The notes under the pieces: generated by a model
Database searches by the model: none
What the model saw: the letters and a program-made list of their open reading frames with translations, nothing else
What the model was told of the DNA's origin: nothing
Source of the DNA: an uncultured Cloacibacillus sp.
Lineage (GTDB): Bacteria > Synergistota > Synergistia > Synergistales > Synergistaceae
DNA: 5,167 nucleotides
Assembly (NCBI GenBank): GCA_934511335.1
Contig: CAKSWL010000178.1
Span: 1 to 5,167 of the forward strand
Direction: 5' to 3'
Position numbers and translations under genes: made by a program
Shown: positions 5,112 through 5,167 of the stretch, piece after piece
How positions within the stretch are numbered: position 1 is the first letter of the stretch
Layout: every line of letters starts with the position of its first letter

Positions 5112-5167
5112 GTTGTATGATAACGAAAAAGCTCCGCTGCCGAAGCTTTTCAGGGTGGTGCTGATGC
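5104..5167 (+). CDS. Start of a further head-region gene (partial, runs off the window)
   Basis: An ATG at 5104 overlaps the previous stop (ATGAATAG) and is preceded by AAGGAGGG at 5085-5092, eleven bases upstream. Twenty-one codons are visible, encoding MNRLYDNEKAPLPKLFRVVL and a methionine. The ribosome site, tight overlap and shared strand make it a real gene of the same operon. In comparable phages a scaffold, protease or other capsid-assembly gene tends to follow before the major capsid gene, but too little is visible to identify this one. Confidence 0.75.
   Translation, partial: MNRLYDNEKAPLPKLFRVVLM

Overview
The window is a stretch of tailed-phage or prophage DNA holding the start of the late, DNA-packaging and head-assembly region. 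Every gene is on the + strand. The order is: sigma-region-4-like regulator, non-coding control region, small terminase (terS), large terminase (terL), a 75-residue protein, a T7-like podovirus-type portal (head-to-tail connector), a Bbp19-like small protein, and the first codons of a further gene. Strong AAGGAGG-type ribosome sites, a TGnTATAAT promoter and a sigma-like regulator just before terS suggest a bacterium of the Firmicutes or a similar anaerobe with moderately high GC. The sequence alone cannot fix the host, and cannot tell a free phage from an integrated one.

Layout. Bases 1-124 hold the possible tail of an upstream gene and a cluster of GTGTCAGC octamers. The regulator is at 125-571. 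The only sizeable gap, 572-838, is AT-rich and looks regulatory. It has three head-to-tail RGTCAAA heptamers (630-651), a small dyad (680-693), an extended -10 promoter with no recognisable -35 (691-699), and a strong GC hairpin followed by a T-rich run (738-783) inside the predicted leader. From 839 to the end the genes are packed with overlaps or near-zero gaps (terS/terL overlap 8 bp; portal/Bbp19-like overlap 38 bp; Bbp19-like/next gene overlap 8 bp), as expected for one late operon.

How the parts fit. The regulator probably activates the late promoter, which lacks a -35 box and so would depend on an activator. TerS recognises phage DNA, and TerL (ATPase plus nuclease) cuts it and drives it through the portal into the prohead. 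The portal family, the small basic protein after terL and the Bbp19-like protein point to a short-tailed (podovirus-like) head module. I see no undescribed defence or mobile system. The least explained elements are the control region at 572-838 and the two small proteins on either side of the portal.
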